Origin: Cycas panzhihuaensis
Lineage: Eukaryota; Cycadophyta
Direction: 5' to 3'
Assembly (NCBI GenBank): GCA_023213395.1
Contig: CM041465.1
Span: 15,376,001-15,440,000 of the forward strand
Length of the DNA: 64,000 nt
Both the position numbers and the translations under genes were made by a program. Below, piece after piece: positions 22,543 to 34,002 of this stretch (the stretch's first letter is position 1; each line of letters opens with the position of its first letter). The notes under the pieces were generated by a model that made no database searches, was not told the origin of the DNA, and worked only from the letters and a program-made list of their open reading frames with translations.

Positions 22543-23640
22543 ATGTCATCTTAATTCAAGCAGAATATCAACTGTGTATTGAAAGGTAAAGAAAATTAGG
22601 ATTTATGGTACATTAGAGTTAAAAATACTACAAAGTATGAAGGCCTTTGGAGAGCCCACTTGCAGCCTACACCCATCATACGTGTAATAGCTATAACACC
22701 TGCTTCTGGTGGATCCACTCAAATAACTTCTATAGATGCCACAACCAAACTACAATGGGAGATAAATAATGAAAAGATTTATGCAAGAATTCTATTGGTT
22801 ACTGATCACTCCTTGCACAACTTGATTAATGAAGAGTAACATGATATAGCCTACAAGGTCTTTGAAGTTCTCAAGAAGAACTTTGATACCAAGTTAGATT
22901 TAGAATTTATTCATCTTGTTCAAAATTGTACAAATTAAAAATGCAGAAGGGATAAGCTAATAATACAATAAATCTCCTTTAACCAATAAAACATGCAATT
23001 GATAAAGATTTTAAGACCCAATATGCCACTTGGGCATTCTTGATCAAATCATGCCTATATATCCCTGATTATAAAAACTTGCTTGGAAGTTTTCAATCTA
23101 GTGGAACATTGAAGACACTCAACTTCGAAGCACTTGCCAAGAAGTTCACAGAAATTGATAAGACCTTTGATACCAACTTTGTAGCCTCCGACTCTCTTCT
23201 AGATATAGCCTTTGAGGTCGAAGAAAAATCTTGCTACATAAAAAATCAAGGTCCCTCTCGTGGTAGAGGAAACAAATAAGGAAGAGGAAGAGGAAGAAAT
23301 ATGGGAAATTGTCTAAAAGTTTAATCAAACCCTCAGTCACAGCCTTGATAGTCTCAAGGCTAAGGGCCATCTCAATAAAGAGCAAGACAGTCAGGCCAAA
23401 CTAGTACCTCTACAAGGACTGGCAATCAAACTATTATGTGTGATCGGTGTAACTATAAAGGACACTTTACAAAAGACTGTAGAACTGCCACTTATAAGTT
23501 GGCCAAGTTCCAACTAAAACATGGAGCTCACAATGTTGAAGAAACTTATGAAGAATCCTTTAGTGGTGCAGGTTTTGTACAAGCATGCTTTCAAAGAATT
23601 GTGGGATCTTCAACATTAAATACCATTGACTAACCAAAGA
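22543..23640 (+). pseudogene. Copia A gag with CCHC zinc knuckle
   Basis: The start is the ATG at 22543, which matches the start of the sister gag in C. Codon 19 is TAG in both copies. The body matches C (42513-43457) throughout, for example GTLKTLNFEALAKKFTEIDK and FDTNF. A zinc knuckle CDRCNYKGHFTKDC at 23436 keeps all CX2CX4HX4C ligands. Gag would package element RNA in particles. Stops and shifts include a TAA at codon 4. Confidence 0.82.
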
Positions 23641-23699
23641 GATACTTTGAAGCTTGATGTGGATATATCACTTGTGAATTCTCTTCACCAATGCCAAGT

Positions 23700-26600
23700 C
23701 CTATTAGAATTATAAATAGTGTGGCTTCAATTAATGGACAGTGGATCAAGGACATATGAGCAACTTAACATATGGCATGCAATCGTAATCTATATTAAAC
23801 ATTTAACCCAAATGTTCAAGGACTTATTCACATGGTTGATAAATCATAATAACCTATTGAAGGAATTGGTAACATTTGCCTGAAACTCCTAGGCTTAAGA
23901 GATTTTACATTACTTGATGTCCTATACATACATAATCTCAAACAAAACCTGGTCTCCTTATCCATACTTGTCTCCCATGGATTTAATCTGAGTGTAACTA
24001 CAAATGCCTAAACTCTATAAGTCATTCACCCTCTAACTGATTGAGTGGTCTTAACTGGACATCTCACTGGCAAACTCTTTTGACTGAATGGTTCTCCATC
24101 TTCTCAAGCCCATTGTGCCCAAAGCCCTTATGCCAATGAAGAATTTGCATTTAACTCCATCTTAACCCACTCAACATTGTCACCAAAAGCTCTTTGGCAT
24201 GTTCGCATGGGCCATGTTCACATTGATAGACTTAGAGATCTTTGTAACACTCTTCCAAATGTTCTAAGGTTCTCCTCCAAGCCCTTCAAATGTGAAGCTT
24301 GTATTATTGCTAAATCTCATCGACAACCCTTTACCAAAAGTTAGTAGAAATCGAGCCATCCATTACAATTGGTATACACTACTCTGTATGGACCAATTCC
24401 CATTCCTTTACTGAAGGGTAAGTTATATTATATCTCTTTCATTAATAATTTCACTAGAAAAGTATGGGTAGCTTTTCTACACAAGAAAGATGAAACCTTC
24501 CATACATTCAAAGAATTCAAAACCCACACTAAAAAAGAGTCAGGTTATAAACTTAAATATCTTCAAACTAATAATGGTAGAGAATATACCTCATATGAGT
24601 TTGAAAGCTACCTTCGAGACAATGGTATCAAACATCAAACAATGGTACCAGGTACCCCATAGCACAATGGAGTTGCCAAGTGTATGAATAAGGCAATCAT
24701 GAACATGGCTCGAGCTATGTTGGTATACAAAAATGTACCTTCCTACCTATGGGCTAAAGCCATTTGGACAGTTGCTTATTATATCAATGTTGTTAGCCCA
24801 TCAAAGAAAGGACAGTCACCTAATGAAAAGTGGTCAAAATAAGCCCCCATTGTTCACTACTTTAAAATTTTTGGCTCTACATACTATACCCACATTCTGG
24901 ATGTAAATCAAAATAAACTCCAGCCAAGGGCACTTAAAGGCATCTTTTTTGGATACCCTATGGATAAGAAAGAATATAAAGTTTTTATACCTTCACAACG
25001 AAAATTTATCATTACTAGAGATGTCATTTTTATAGAGACATAGGATCAGTTTCTTAGACTGGACTCCAAAATACCCTCACGCCACTATAATAATGTTATC
25101 AAGTATGATGTTCAGATTCTAAACTTGGGGGGGGAGGGAGGGGGGACAAACATAAATTACTCCAAATATTAGAAGCTGATAATAGAGCCTCGGAGGATAT
25201 AAATTATGACTCTAAATCGATAAGAGTACATCCAGCACCATCCTTTGAAGATAACAGCGTTGACAAAGGCAAAGCCATTATAGAAGAATCATCCTCTCTA
25301 CTGTCAGTTGACAAAGGTAAAACAGTGGTAGAAGGACCATCTTCCTTAGGCGCATCAACATCCTCCTCACAAAATGATCATTTTAGTGAATAAGATGAGA
25401 ACTAAGATGTTGAGGAAATTAGGACCTCATTCCCAACTTGAGGATCTTAAGAAGCTCACCAACTCAATAAGGACATACGACTAGATGAGGTGGGTAAAAC
25501 TGGCACTCGAAGTGCCCATAGAGCAAGGATATAAGAATCCTTATATATTGAGCTTGAATCGGTAGAACTATACCTTACTCTTAATGAAGAGCCTTTCTCA
25601 TACCAAGAAGCTATAAAACATATAGTCTGGAGAAATGCAATGAATGAAGAATACTAATCTCTCATAAAAAATGGTACATGGGATCTCATTGATCTACCAC
25701 TTAGCAAAAAGGTAGTTCAAAATAAATGGGTGTTCAAAAATAAATATAGATCAGATAGCACCCTTGAAAAACACAAGGTGAGGTTGGTAGCTAAAGGATT
25801 CGCATAAAGGGAATGCATCAACTACACTAAACTCTTTGCACCTACAACCAAGTGGCCTACAATTAGAACTCTTATGGCCTTGGCTACTCTACAAGGTTGG
25901 AAAATCTACTAACTCGATATTAAGATTGTGTTTCTTAATGGGGATCTTGAAGAAGAAATTTGTATGGCTCAGCCAAAAGGATATAAGATCAAAGGTCAAG
26001 AGCATAAAGTTTGCAGGCTCAGAAAGTCATTATACAGCCTTAAGCAAGCCCCTGGTGCTTGGTTTGCTAAGTTGTCTGAAAGAATGAGGCAACTTAGATA
26101 TGAGTTTTATGACTACTAAGATATTAACACAATATTGTTCATCAAGTGCCAAAAGGATAAAGTCACTTATCTCATAATCTTTGTGGATGACATGCTAGTA
26201 ATGGGTAACATTAAACAAGCAATAAGTCATCTAAAAAATGACCTTAGCAAAACATTCAAATTATCTGACCTCAGTTTGATGAAATATTACTTGGGAATTG
26301 AAGTAACGCAAAAGAATAAAAAAAATTTCCTCTCCCAAGAAAAATACATCAACGATCTTCTAACCAAATTTTAGTTAGAATATGCTTGACGAGTGGCTTT
26401 ACCTATGGACCCTAATACCAAACTCTTAACTGATGGTAACACTAAGTAGGTAGACGCAACACTCTATAGGAAACTTACAGGTAGTCTCATCTACACTACC
26501 AATACAAGGCTAGATATTGTACACTTTGTCAGCATTCTTACAAAATTCATAATAAATCCTAAGCAAAATCACTAACAGGTTATAATTTGAGTGTTAAAAT

Positions 26601-27091
26601 ACCTAAAGACAACCAAAAGATTTGGTCTGTTGTATGAACCTAATAATGAATTTAAGCTTTCTCCATACGCAGACTCAAACTTTGTAGGAGATAAAGATAT
26701 AGGAAGATCTATGTCTAGGTATGTAATGTTTCTTAGAATAACACCAATATCGTGGAGATCTATACGGCAGAAGATAGTTACTAATTTAACTGTTGAAGTT
26801 GAATACATTGCTGCTTCTGAGACCAACAAGGAGGTAATATAGCTTAGAAAATTATTAGAAACATTGAAAATCACCCAAACAAGTCCTATCAGCCTTCGTA
26901 TGAATAATCAATCAGTAATCCATATGGCAAAAAATCTTGTATTTCATGAGTGTACCAAACACATAAGTACAAAAGTCCACATGATTAGAGAACTTGTTTA
27001 TGATGACACAATTCAACTAGAATACTGCCCCACAGTAGATCAAGTGGCCGATATCTGTACTAAATTACTACAAAAGGTGAAGTTTGAATAA
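23700..27091 (+). pseudogene. Copia A pol (protease, integrase, RT, RNase H)
   Basis: Protease remnant near 23740 (WIKDI, then AT). GAG-pre-integrase with LWHVRMGHVHIDRL near 24190. Integrase 24369-24780 with FINNFTRKVWVAFLHKKDE and TNNGREYTS; both catalytic Asp appear lost (the usual HTD is YTT, and the usual SDxG is TNNG). RT 25620-26390 with FLNGDLEEEICMAQPKGY, SLYSLKQAPGAWF and IIFVDDMLVMG, catalytic DD intact. RNase H 26590-26850 with ADSNFVGDKD and EVEYIAASETNKE, then HISTKVHMIRE and DQVADICTKLL. Pol ends with TAA at 27089-27091. Many stops, several shared with copy C. Confidence 0.87.
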
Positions 27092-27571
27092 TTTCAAAGG
27101 TAGCTTGGCCTTAGGACCTCTATCTTCGACTGATCAAAGAAGATGGCAACAATATTAGCATACTCTATTCTATTCATGAAAACCCCTTGTGGGCATAGAA
27201 GAATAAGAGTAAGTCTCTACTCTATCATATTTATAAAACCCCCATGTGGGCATAGAAAGATAAGGGTTGTACTAGTTTTGGAAAATTAGAACTTGTAAAA
27301 ACCTAAAAGGGCATAGGGGATGACCAAATAGTATATGGAGACTTAGCAGATTAAGCTACACATTTTAAGTTGCTTGGCTATCAGGCTACATCAAAGAGTC
27401 ACCTTAGCCATTTTGATTTATAAAAGGGGCTATAGATCTCAGAAAAGTTCTTGGATTTTTATTCCCTATGAGGGTTTTCCCATAAAAGTGTCATTTAGAA
27501 TTTCAATGTAATAATAAGACTCAAATGAAGACCTCATAGAATAGATTTTCTCAAAATGACCTTCCACTATT

Positions 27572-27582
27572 AAGGGGGGAAT
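27572..27582 (+). other. Polypurine tract of Copia A
   Basis: AAGGGGGGAAT immediately before the 3' LTR TG. Confidence 0.8.
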
Positions 27583-27892
27583 TGAAAGAGGTTAATATAT
27601 TAAGGTCATTTATGTAGATTAATTAAGTGACCTTAAGATATATTATTAGCATTAGTCTCTTAGTGAAATACACTTTATGTGCATTTAGATGTAATTTCAA
27701 GTTCATGTCATAAAGGAGAAAAATTCTAACCCTAACACTCACCTTTAATAATAAAAGGCAAAATCTCAAGGAGGGAGTCATTATTTATTCTCGCCTCCAA
27801 GCTTTCTCTCATATCTTATTTCATTTTTTTTCATTCTCCATTGCCATTATGTGTATGTGAGTGATTTATTTCCTAAATCCATCCTTCCTTCA
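27583..27892 (+). repeat. 3' LTR of Copia A
   Basis: 310-bp partner of 20293-20602, ending TTCA and followed by the target duplication TAATA (27893-27897). Confidence 0.92.
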
Positions 27893-27897
27893 TAATA

Positions 27898-27955
27898 TTA
27901 AATCTAAGTTATTTTAATTAGAGTAAGTTATTACTTTTCAATTTAATTTGGATCA
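27898..27955 (+). repeat. 5' LTR of element B, second part
   Basis: Continues the LTR interrupted at 20292. It aligns with the last part of the 3' LTR (around 33378-33426) and ends GATCA, the inverted match of the TGATC start. Confidence 0.83.
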
Positions 27956-27962
27956 ATATTTT

Positions 27963-27974
27963 TGGTATCAAAGC
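27963..27974 (+). other. Primer-binding site of element B
   Basis: TGGTATCAAAGC, seven bases after the LTR end; one G-to-A change from the initiator tRNA-Met site. Confidence 0.8.
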
Positions 27975-28039
27975 ATGGTTTAAAGCAAGAAAACTCATTG
28001 TGTTGTTGTGTTAAGAAGAGTTTATAAAAACTAGAATTT

Positions 28040-31000
28040 AATATCAAGTGACTGAAGAGCCTTTAACTGAATATTTTAAAAGGAAGCATAGACAACGAAG
28101 GAATATGGTAGATATAGACCAAGATATAGAGAAAAGATTCTTAAGGACATAGCAAAATCTCAAAAGACTAACTTAGCTTATAGCACAACTTGTATCCTAG
28201 CCCAAGGTAGGAAGAAAGAAGGAGATGAACCAATAAAAGAGGAGACAAGTGAAGGTATCTAAGAGGCGCTTACAGATGACCAATAAGATGAGGAGAAAAG
28301 AGATGAAAACCTATATTTAGAGAATCCCACAATGGCACATCCATTCAAGGTTTAGACAAAGTTAGAATTGCCCATCTATGATGGAACTCCAAATGTTGAA
28401 AATTTAGATAATTAGTTAGACCAATTAGAGACATATTTCTCAATATATGGGTACACGAGCTAATAGAGGATCATCTTTCATAGGCTAAAACTCTCCAAAT
28501 ATGCATTAGACTAGTGGAATGCATATCTTAAATCCCATGATATGGCTAAGACAACATGGTTGCAATTCAAATCCCTTATCAAGAAGCAATTTTATCCCAT
28601 TGGGCATAAAAAATAATAGCAGATTAAATGGCAATACTATAAATAAGAAAGGGGCCAAAATATCTAAGATTATACAACAGAATTTCAGAAGCAAGCTATT
28701 GTGTTGGGAATTCCATTACTTAGCAAAGATATAATGTTGAAATATATTGGAGGTTTACATCAACATATTTAATAGGAACTCCAGTTGTTCAAAGTTAAAA
28801 CTCCTGATGAGGCTAGTAAGAAAGCAATTATTATTAAGAAGAGGAACAAGAAGATCTATGCAAAGAGAAAAAGGTTTGCACCTCAGGAAGGTAGCAACAA
28901 ACCTTCATAAGGAAATAAGCTTTCAAGAAAAGTAAGATAGCAACCAACTGGGGGTTTTGGCAAGAAGAAACAAGCTAATACCATTCAAATCAAAGTTTCT
29001 TATACGCATTATAAGTAGATAGGACATAGTATAAAAGATTGTTTGTTTTTACATCTAGAGAAGCGGCCCAAGAATAAGGGAAAAGGTAAAGTAAAAATTG
29101 AAGACAAAGCTTTACTCAATACTATAAGAGAAGAAGACATTTATAACATTGAATGAGCCAATGAGAAGTTGATACTCATGGTTAATGTTAAACCCAAAAA
29201 CAACTATCAAAAGGTTGATCTAGAGATTAAATAGGAGCTCTTCATGGTGAGAATCTAGGTGAAATAAAGTATGGTTGATGCCATCATTGATGGAGGAAGT
29301 CAAAAGAATTTAATCTCAAAGGCATTAATGAAGAAGCTAGCATTAAAGATACATGCACATCCAAAACCATATCCTCTTAAATGACTTCAAAAAGATTCAG
29401 AACTATAAGTTACTCACTAATGCAAATTCAAGTTTGTAATTTTAAAAAGATTCATTGATGAGGTTGAATGTGAAGTATTTCACTTAGATGTCTGCTAGGT
29501 TGTGTTCAGTAGCCCATATCTCTATGATAGAGATGGAATTCATCACAAGAGGCTGAGAAAGATTCAACTTATTAAAGATGACAAAGCATATCTAATTAAT
29601 TCATTAAAACCTCAAAAGAAGATCTCCTTTATATCCTCCCAATAAGCAAAGAAATTAATTAATACTTGTGGGAAATTTATGTTATTAATGGTGAAGCAAA
29701 AGGTAGAAGAAAGAGAGCAAGTGAAGTCCTTAATGTAGGCACTAGATAAAAAATAATTATAGCAGATTAAAGGCCTAAAGAATAGGTATAATGAAGTATT
29801 CTAAGAGCCCAAAAGATTATCCCCTAAGAGGGAAATTGAGCATGAAATTCAGTTGGTTGATGATTCACCTTTTCCCAATCTTAATCTTTATTGGAACTCA
29901 ATTTTAAAGAATGAAGAGATTAAGAAGCAGATTTAAGAACTCTTGGAGCAAGGAGAGATCAAACCAAGTTGTTCTCCTTACAATTCACCTATTATTTTAG
30001 TGTCAAAGAAAGATGAAGGTTGGAGAATATGCATTGATTACCAAGTATTAAAGAAGATCACTATAAAGAATTGACATCCCCTACCATGGATAGATGACTT
30101 GTTAGATCAATTATATTATGTAAGATACTTCACCAAGTTGGACCTAAAATTGGGCTACCATTAGGTTGGAATTTGAGAGGAGGACACTTGGAAGACAGCC
30201 TTCAAATAGAAGTAAGGACTATTCAAATGGATGGGGATGCCTTTTGGTTTGTGTAATACATCTACCACCTTCATGAGATTAATGAATGAGGTATTGAGAC
30301 CCTTCATTGATGATTTTGTTATTATTTATCTAGATGATATTTTAATTTTTAGTTAGACTTGGGAGGAGCACCTCCCATATGTTGAGCAAGTGCTCAAAGT
30401 TCTTCAACAGTAATGGCTAGAACTTAACCTAAAGAAGTGTGAGTTTGGGAATAATCTCTCATCTTCTTAAGATTTATAGTTGGAGGAGGAGAATTAAAGA
30501 TTGAATCAACAAAGATTAGAGTCATTCTCAGTTGGCCCACACCCAAGACAACCATGGAGGTAAGGAGTTTCATTAGTGATTGTCAATATTTAAGAAAGTT
30601 TACTTTTAATTCTCTCAAATTGCAGTAGCTCTACATGTATTGATGAGAGGGTATATAAAATTTTATTATGGGAGTAAGCAAGAGAAAGCCTTCAAGCATC
30701 TACAGTAGAAAATTTATGAAGCGTCGATGTTAGACTTGCCATCATTATAAAAACCATTTAAGTTGGAGATAGATGCTTCAGACTATGACATGGGAGTGAT
30801 GTTGAAGCAAGAGGGAAGATTGATGGCATATCATTTAGAGACTTTTAATGGAGTTGTGATAAATTACCTAACTTATGATAAGGAGCTCTATGCATTACAT
30901 CAAGTAGTCAAACATTGGAAACCTTACTTGTTAGGAAGAGAGGTGGTCATCCATACTGACCACAAGCCTTTGCAATTTTTATAGACACAATCTAAATTGT

Positions 31001-32617
31001 AGCAGGCCAAGCAAATGAAATGGATGTCTTCTTGTAACAGTTTCACATTGTGGTCAAGTACAAAAAAAGCCACAACAAATAAAATTATAGACTTGTTGTC
31101 CAGACCTCCTCAATAGTAAGATACTTCTAGCTTGTTAGTGGCTATGCTATTTTAGCCTTGCTGCCATGATGAGTATATAGATTTGTATATGGAACATGAG
31201 GCATTCAAGCCTATCTTGGAGTAGTTATAGTAGGGAAAGATAGTTGTTGATTTTCAATTGAGAAATGGTTTACTCTTCAAGCATGATAAGCTTTATATTC
31301 CAAAGTAAGTAGACCAGATGAAGTGGATAAGAGAAACTCAAACATCTTAATTAGTAGGACATTTTGGAGTGGAAAAAACATTGTTGAATTTATAGCGATA
31401 CATGTATTAGTCTAATATATAGCAAGACCTAACTATAATAGTGTGAATATGTATATTATGTAGAACATCAAAGCCAGCCAATAAGTTGGGATTTTACACT
31501 CCACTTCTTGTTCCATCATGACCATGGGAGAGTATCTCCATGGATTTCCTTAGAGTACTACCATGGACCAAAAATGGTATGAATTACTTGTTTGTAGTTG
31601 TTGATTGATTTAGTAAAATGGTGGTGTTGATTCCTTATAAAAAGACATATACAGAAGAAGATATAGCTAGATTATTTTTCTAGTATGCTTGGAAGCATTT
31701 TAGGCTTCCCAATTCTATCATTTATAATCGAGACAAAAGATTTTTTAGTCATCTTTGGTAAGATCTTTAGGGGATGATAAACATAAAGCTGAGGATAAGC
31801 ACAGCTTTCCATCCCCAAATAGACGACCATATTGAAGTTATCAATAGGACATTAGTACAGTTACTACAAGAGTATAATGCCAAGTATCTTAACACTTAGG
31901 ATGAAAGTCTTAAATACTTGCAATTTACCTTCAATAGAGCAATCCATAACTCAACTTAAAAATCATCATTCAAGGTATGTTTGGGATTTTTGCCTTCAAG
32001 TCCATTTGATTTAGAATTTTTAGCTCAATTCACCATTAGAAATGGAAAAGAGAAAGAAGGATAAGAGAAAGTGCAAAGATTCTTGGAAAGAGTTAGGAAA
32101 ATATATTAATAGGTTAAGAAGTAGCTTCAAAGATCTTAGTAGAGATATAAATAAAGGTATGACATACACAAAACCAACTATTCCTTTAAAGAAGAAGATC
32201 AAGTTTGGTTGCATCTTAGTAAGAAAAGATTGTAAGGTGAAGATAAAAAGTTAAAGCCTATACATTATGGTCCTTCTAAAATCTTGAAGAAAATTAGAAA
32301 AAATACTTTTTAGCTTGAATTACCAAAATTCATGAAGATGTATTCAATTGTGAATGTTGAGAACCCGAAGATGTTTGAGTCATCTATATTGGATGAAGAG
32401 GAAGATGGTGTACTACTCTTGCCAAATTTGGAGGAGTTAAGAGTAGAGAAAGAAGAACCATTATAAATTAATTGCATTCTTTAGAAGAAGCAAACCATAA
32501 CTAGAAGAGGCATAATTGAGTCCTTTAGGATTGGAAAGAAAGGACAACTACCCAACAAAGTGAGATGGTATAGTAAGGAGAAGGGAAGAATCAAGTTCCC
32601 TCACTTGCAATTATGAT
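28040..32617 (+). pseudogene. Element B gag-pol
   Basis: Gag: YFKRKHRQRRNMVDIDQDIE near 28070, KLELPIYDGTPNVENLD near 28370, a capsid-like stretch to 28740, and a knuckle near 29004 in which two Cys are now Tyr. Protease near 29276: VDAIIDGGSQKNLISK, a DGG in place of the usual DTG or DSG. RT 29940-30470: [41 protein letters not shown] and [10 protein letters not shown] with the catalytic DD intact. RNase H near 30763-30984: MEIDASDYDMGVMLKQEGR and VVIHTDHKPLQFL. Integrase 31350-32030: VGHFGVEKT, WESISMDF, NRDKRFFSHLW and DHIEVINRTLVQLLQE, so D, D and E survive. A C-terminal tail follows near 32340 (YSIVNVENPKMFE). Dozens of TAG/TAA stops. Confidence 0.86.
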
Positions 32618-32639
32618 GTTCATGAGGCCATAAACTCTT

Positions 32640-32655
32640 AAAAAGGGGGGAGTTT
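32640..32655 (+). other. Polypurine tract of element B
   Basis: AAAAAGGGGGGAGTTT directly upstream of the 3' LTR TGATC. Confidence 0.8.
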
Positions 32656-33426
32656 TGATCTAAATCAGATCTGTTAAAATCCTTATTTCTCTTCAAAAAG
32701 AGTGTAAATACCTATGGATGAAGTTTTATAGGTGTTTCCAACACTTAGCAAGTGAAAAAAATGAATTTTATACTCTTAAAAATGAGAAATTATATTACTA
32801 GATACAACCAGGTACAACTAGTCATGGTTGGAACTATGATTGGCTAAGGAAAAAGTGATCTAATAATCACGAAATTTATCGAGAATAGTCATACACCTAT
32901 TAACTACCTAATGGAAGAAAGAACCAGGTCATTAAATTGATTTTTCATTAGATATAAATGAAGGAAAAGTATGATGGAAAAAGACATAAAGATGAAAAAG
33001 AAATAGATATGGAAGTTGAATGGACAAGGGAAGAAGCAGAAAATCACCCAGATCTATTTGTGAGGGCAAGGAGGAGAGCCAAGAGATTTAGACACAACCA
33101 GAGAGAGGAAAAAGATAGTGGTAGTAGTCCAAAAGAGATGCCAAAGTCTTAAAATCATCCCATAAATTAACTGTAACTAAATATAAGGTAAAATCCTCAC
33201 ATAAAGATTATTAGAAAAATATTTTGGAGAGGACATAGCAGTCAAGAAAGAGCCCATAACTCTTTTAGTTATCCCAGGGATGTTATAACAGTCAAGAAAT
33301 TGCTCAACAGAGCTCAAACAAATAGATCTTTGTAAGAAGAATACAAATGTACTATATATTATGTGATATTGAATTTGAGTTATTTTAATTGGAGTAAGTT
33401 GTTACTTTTGTATTCAATTCGGATAA
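32656..33426 (+). repeat. 3' LTR of element B
   Basis: 771 bp, TGATC...GATAA (the final CA is mutated), followed by the target duplication GCTTA at 33427-33431. Confidence 0.87.
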
Positions 33427-33469
33427 GCTTAGGTAATCTAGGACATAATATCTTTAAGCTTGGGAGAGA

Positions 33470-34002
33470 TGTTGGCCATTGAAATTGACACATGCATAAA
33501 ATATATTTTTGTAATAGACTTATGACTTGGTCAAGTCAAGGTAATAGTTATGTGAATATATTATTCGCTTATGTCAATAAGGTTGACATCAGCTATTAGG
33601 ATCAACATAAGTTGACTCATATAATAGTCAAACAAGATCTAATTAATATATGATGGATCTCATAATTGAATAGTCAATTTTTCTAACCATTTTGGTAACT
33701 ATCTGAGTCTATATATAACCCAGTGACTTTCTCTTATGAAGAGGCAGTCTTATACTTGTATTTTTAAAGAGTCCAAAGGGTTATTGATGTAACATTATGG
33801 ATTCTATCTAATGTGATTAGTTAGAGTAATTATATTGGCTAAACCATTTTCTACTATTAATAAAAGAAATTGGTGGATGTAAATAGTTGTGCAATATTTG
33901 TTGGTTATCTTATTATGAGTTAGTGTATTATTTTTAATAATGCAAAATGTAACACAAGAAGTATAACCGATAAATAACTTTTCATATAGATGTTTGCCAA
34001 CA
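33470..34002 (+). repeat. LTR of element N (3' LTR, 533 bp)
   Basis: Bounded by a 7-bp inverted repeat, TGTTGGC...GCCAACA, and preceded by the purine tract AGCTTGGGAGAGA. It contains ATTAATAAAAGAAATTGG near its 3' part. Related in reverse orientation to the LTR at 36811-37327, for example the matching block TTAGATAGAA. It gives the old element N its right end. Confidence 0.68.

Larger units (their letters stand above)
20293..27892 (+). mobile_element. Ty1/Copia element A, complete but dead, 7.6 kb
   Basis: Two 310-bp LTRs (20293-20602, 27583-27892) flanked by a perfect TAATA target duplication. Inside lie an initiator-Met primer-binding site, a leader of about 1.9 kb, gag with an intact CCHC knuckle, protease, integrase, RT and RNase H in Copia order, a tail of about 490 bp and a polypurine tract. 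It is inserted in the 5' LTR of Gypsy B. A second family member, C, lies at 40223-47038. Confidence 0.92.
19593..33426 (+). mobile_element. Ty3/Gypsy element B, complete but dead, with a nested Copia
   Basis: A full-length Gypsy element: 5' LTR (split by Copia A), primer-binding site, gag, protease, RT, RNase H, integrase, polypurine tract and 3' LTR. It is bounded by TGATC at the left and GATCA/GATAA at the right and flanked by the 5-bp duplication GCTTA. The internal region is 27963-32655. Without the Copia insertion the element would be about 6.2 kb. The LTRs have diverged visibly and pol carries dozens of stops, so it is old. Confidence 0.88.
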
